Shown piece after piece: positions 5,831-6,903 of a stretch of 6,903 bases of DNA. Below the pieces are notes generated by a model that saw nothing but the letters and a program-made list of their open reading frames with translations, had not been told where the DNA came from and made no database searches. Each line of letters opens with the position of its first letter. The stretch's first letter is position 1. The DNA lies in the NCBI GenBank assembly GCA_016932375.1, contig JAFGDA010000028.1, forward strand, positions 1 to 6,903. Reading direction: 5' to 3'. Position numbers and translations under genes: made by a program. This stretch comes from Actinomycetota bacterium. GTDB lineage: Bacteria > Actinomycetota > Humimicrobiia > Humimicrobiales > Humimicrobiaceae.

Positions 5831-6903
5831 ATGAAAAAAGGATTGCCAAGGATAGCCATAGTAGGAAAACCAAATGCTGGAAAGTCAACTCTTGTTAACA
5901 GGATATGCCGGAAAAGGGAAGCAATAGTTCATCATGACCCGATGATAACAAGGGACCGGAAATATTATCTTACTGACTGGGGAGGCAAATATTTTTACAT
6001 TCTTGATACCGGAGGAATAAATCCTGGATCAGGTAAAAAAATGGATCTCCAGATATTGATGCAGACAAAAAAAGCAATTGATGAATCGGACGCGGTCATA
6101 TTTCTTGTGGATATAACCCAGCCGGTTTCTGCAATGGATGAAGAGATTGCAGGAATGCTGCGTAAATCGGGAAGATATATTATATTCGCAGGTAATAAAT
6201 GGGATGATGTACGGGGGGATTTCCATACAGAAGACTATCTTAAGCTCGGATTGGGGTATCCTGTAAAAATATCTGCAATTCATGGAAAAAATATTGGTGA
6301 CCTCCTGGATGAAATTATTGAAAAAACTCCGGCATTTAAAAACACCTGGGCCTGCACTGAAGAAACAGAAAAAATACCGGTAATCTCAATACTCGGAAGG
6401 CCAAATGTGGGAAAATCAACCCTTTTTAACACCCTCATAAGGGAAGAAAGGGCCATAGTGGATGAAGTTGAAGGAACAACAAGGGACAGTATTGATAGCG
6501 TGGTAAAAATAGGGGAGAAAACATATAAATTTATCGATACTGCAGGGATAAAGAAAAAAGACAAAAAGATGGAGGACCTTGAATATTACAGTAGTCTCAG
6601 GACACTCAGGGCTGCTGGAGAATCCGATATAGCACTTGTGCTTATAGACAGTTCAGCCGGTATTGCAAAACAGGATTTAAAAATTATTGAATACTGTACA
6701 GAAAAGGGCTTGAGTTGCTGCGTTATTTTAAGCAAAACCGATAAACCGGATCCTGCTTCATTAAAACAACTTGATGCTGAATTGGCAAGGAAGCTCAGGT
6801 TTGCATCTTTTATCCCTGTTTTGAAAATAAGTGCACTTAAAAAAACCGGAATTGGAAATATAGTAAGAGTAATAAACAGGCTATACAATGAAAGAAATAA
6901 GAG
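5831..6903 (+). CDS. der: Ribosome-assembly GTPase Der (EngA), 3'-truncated
   Basis: Der is a tandem-domain GTPase that acts in maturation of the 50S ribosomal subunit. The frame stays open to the window end, giving about 357 residues; both G domains are present and the C-terminal KH-like domain is mostly cut off. Counting from 5831, domain 1 has G1 GKPNAGKS (12-19), TRD of the switch I region, G3 DTGG (59-62), G4 NKWD (122-125) and G5 SAI (148-150). Domain 2 has GRPNVGKS (189-196), GTTRDS, G3 DTAG (236-239), SKTD (301-304) in place of the usual NKxD, and SAL (334-336). In-frame ATGs at 5822 and 5825 are equally possible starts; 5831 fits the family's short N-terminus best, and none has a clear ribosome-binding site. 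Der follows the DUF512 gene, as in many Clostridia. Confidence 0.94.
   Translation, partial: MKKGLPRIAIVGKPNAGKSTLVNRICRKREAIVHHDPMITRDRKYYLTDWGGKYFYILDTGGINPGSGKKMDLQILMQTKKAIDESDAVIFLVDITQPVSAMDEEIAGMLRKSGRYIIFAGNKWDDVRGDFHTEDYLKLGLGYPVKISAIHGKNIGDLLDEIIEKTPAFKNTWACTEETEKIPVISILGRPNVGKSTLFNTLIREERAIVDEVEGTTRDSIDSVVKIGEKTYKFIDTAGIKKKDKKMEDLEYYSSLRTLRAAGESDIALVLIDSSAGIAKQDLKIIEYCTEKGLSCCVILSKTDKPDPASLKQLDAELARKLRFASFIPVLKISALKKTGIGNIVRVINRLYNERNK

Noticed and set aside
5434..5859. Minus-strand open frame of 141 codons opposite the DUF512 gene
   Set aside because: It lies across a well-supported gene on the other strand, has no recognisable motif, and its composition is what the antisense of AT-rich coding DNA gives.
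6029..6888. Three minus-strand open frames at the window end
   Set aside because: They are antisense to der, whose plus-strand frame carries all G motifs and simply runs off the window.

Overview
The window is a compact, entirely plus-strand stretch of bacterial housekeeping genes. In order it holds a 5'-truncated prephenate dehydrogenase (tyrA), EPSP synthase (aroA), cytidylate kinase (cmk), a PlsC-type acyltransferase, IspH/LytB, a radical SAM protein of the DUF512 family, and a 3'-truncated Der/EngA double GTPase. There is no mobile element, CRISPR array, rRNA or tRNA gene that I can support, and no stretch over 300 bases lacks a gene.

Organism: the order aroA-cmk-plsC-ispH-DUF512-der resembles that of Clostridia and some related anaerobic, Gram-positive-type lineages. 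The ACT-tailed TyrA, the MEP-pathway IspH and the presence of a DUF512 protein fit this. The DNA is AT-rich, with frequent AGG (Arg) and ATA (Ile) codons throughout. I cannot name a genus; an uncultured deep-branching anaerobe is as likely as a classical clostridium. The rpsA gene (or ispH-rpsA fusion) that often sits after ispH in Clostridia is absent.

Layout: 1-1025 tyrA and 1028-2314 aroA are almost abutting and serve aromatic amino-acid synthesis. A 33-bp gap carrying a small hairpin over the ribosome-binding site leads to cmk (2348-3052), which overlaps plsC (3021-3680). A 91-bp gap (3681-3771) carries a possible short leader ORF, a TATAAT hexamer and a second hairpin over a ribosome-binding site before ispH (3772-4617). 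The DUF512 gene (4622-5764) follows after 4 bp and must use a non-ATG start. A 57-70 bp AT-rich gap with another TATAAT leads to der (5831 to the window end).

Together the genes cover aromatic amino acids, pyrimidine nucleotide recycling, phospholipid synthesis, isoprenoid precursors and ribosome assembly. They look like one long operon with possible internal promoters. The points most worth a second look are the DUF512 protein, which begins directly at its iron-sulfur cysteine motif without the usual N-terminal PDZ domain; paired hairpins sharing GTTTAAGGA over the cmk and ispH ribosome-binding sites; a possible leader ORF ending inside the ispH hairpin; a possibly leaderless der; and an SKTD in place of NKxD in the second Der G domain. 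I did not find a wholly new multi-gene system here.
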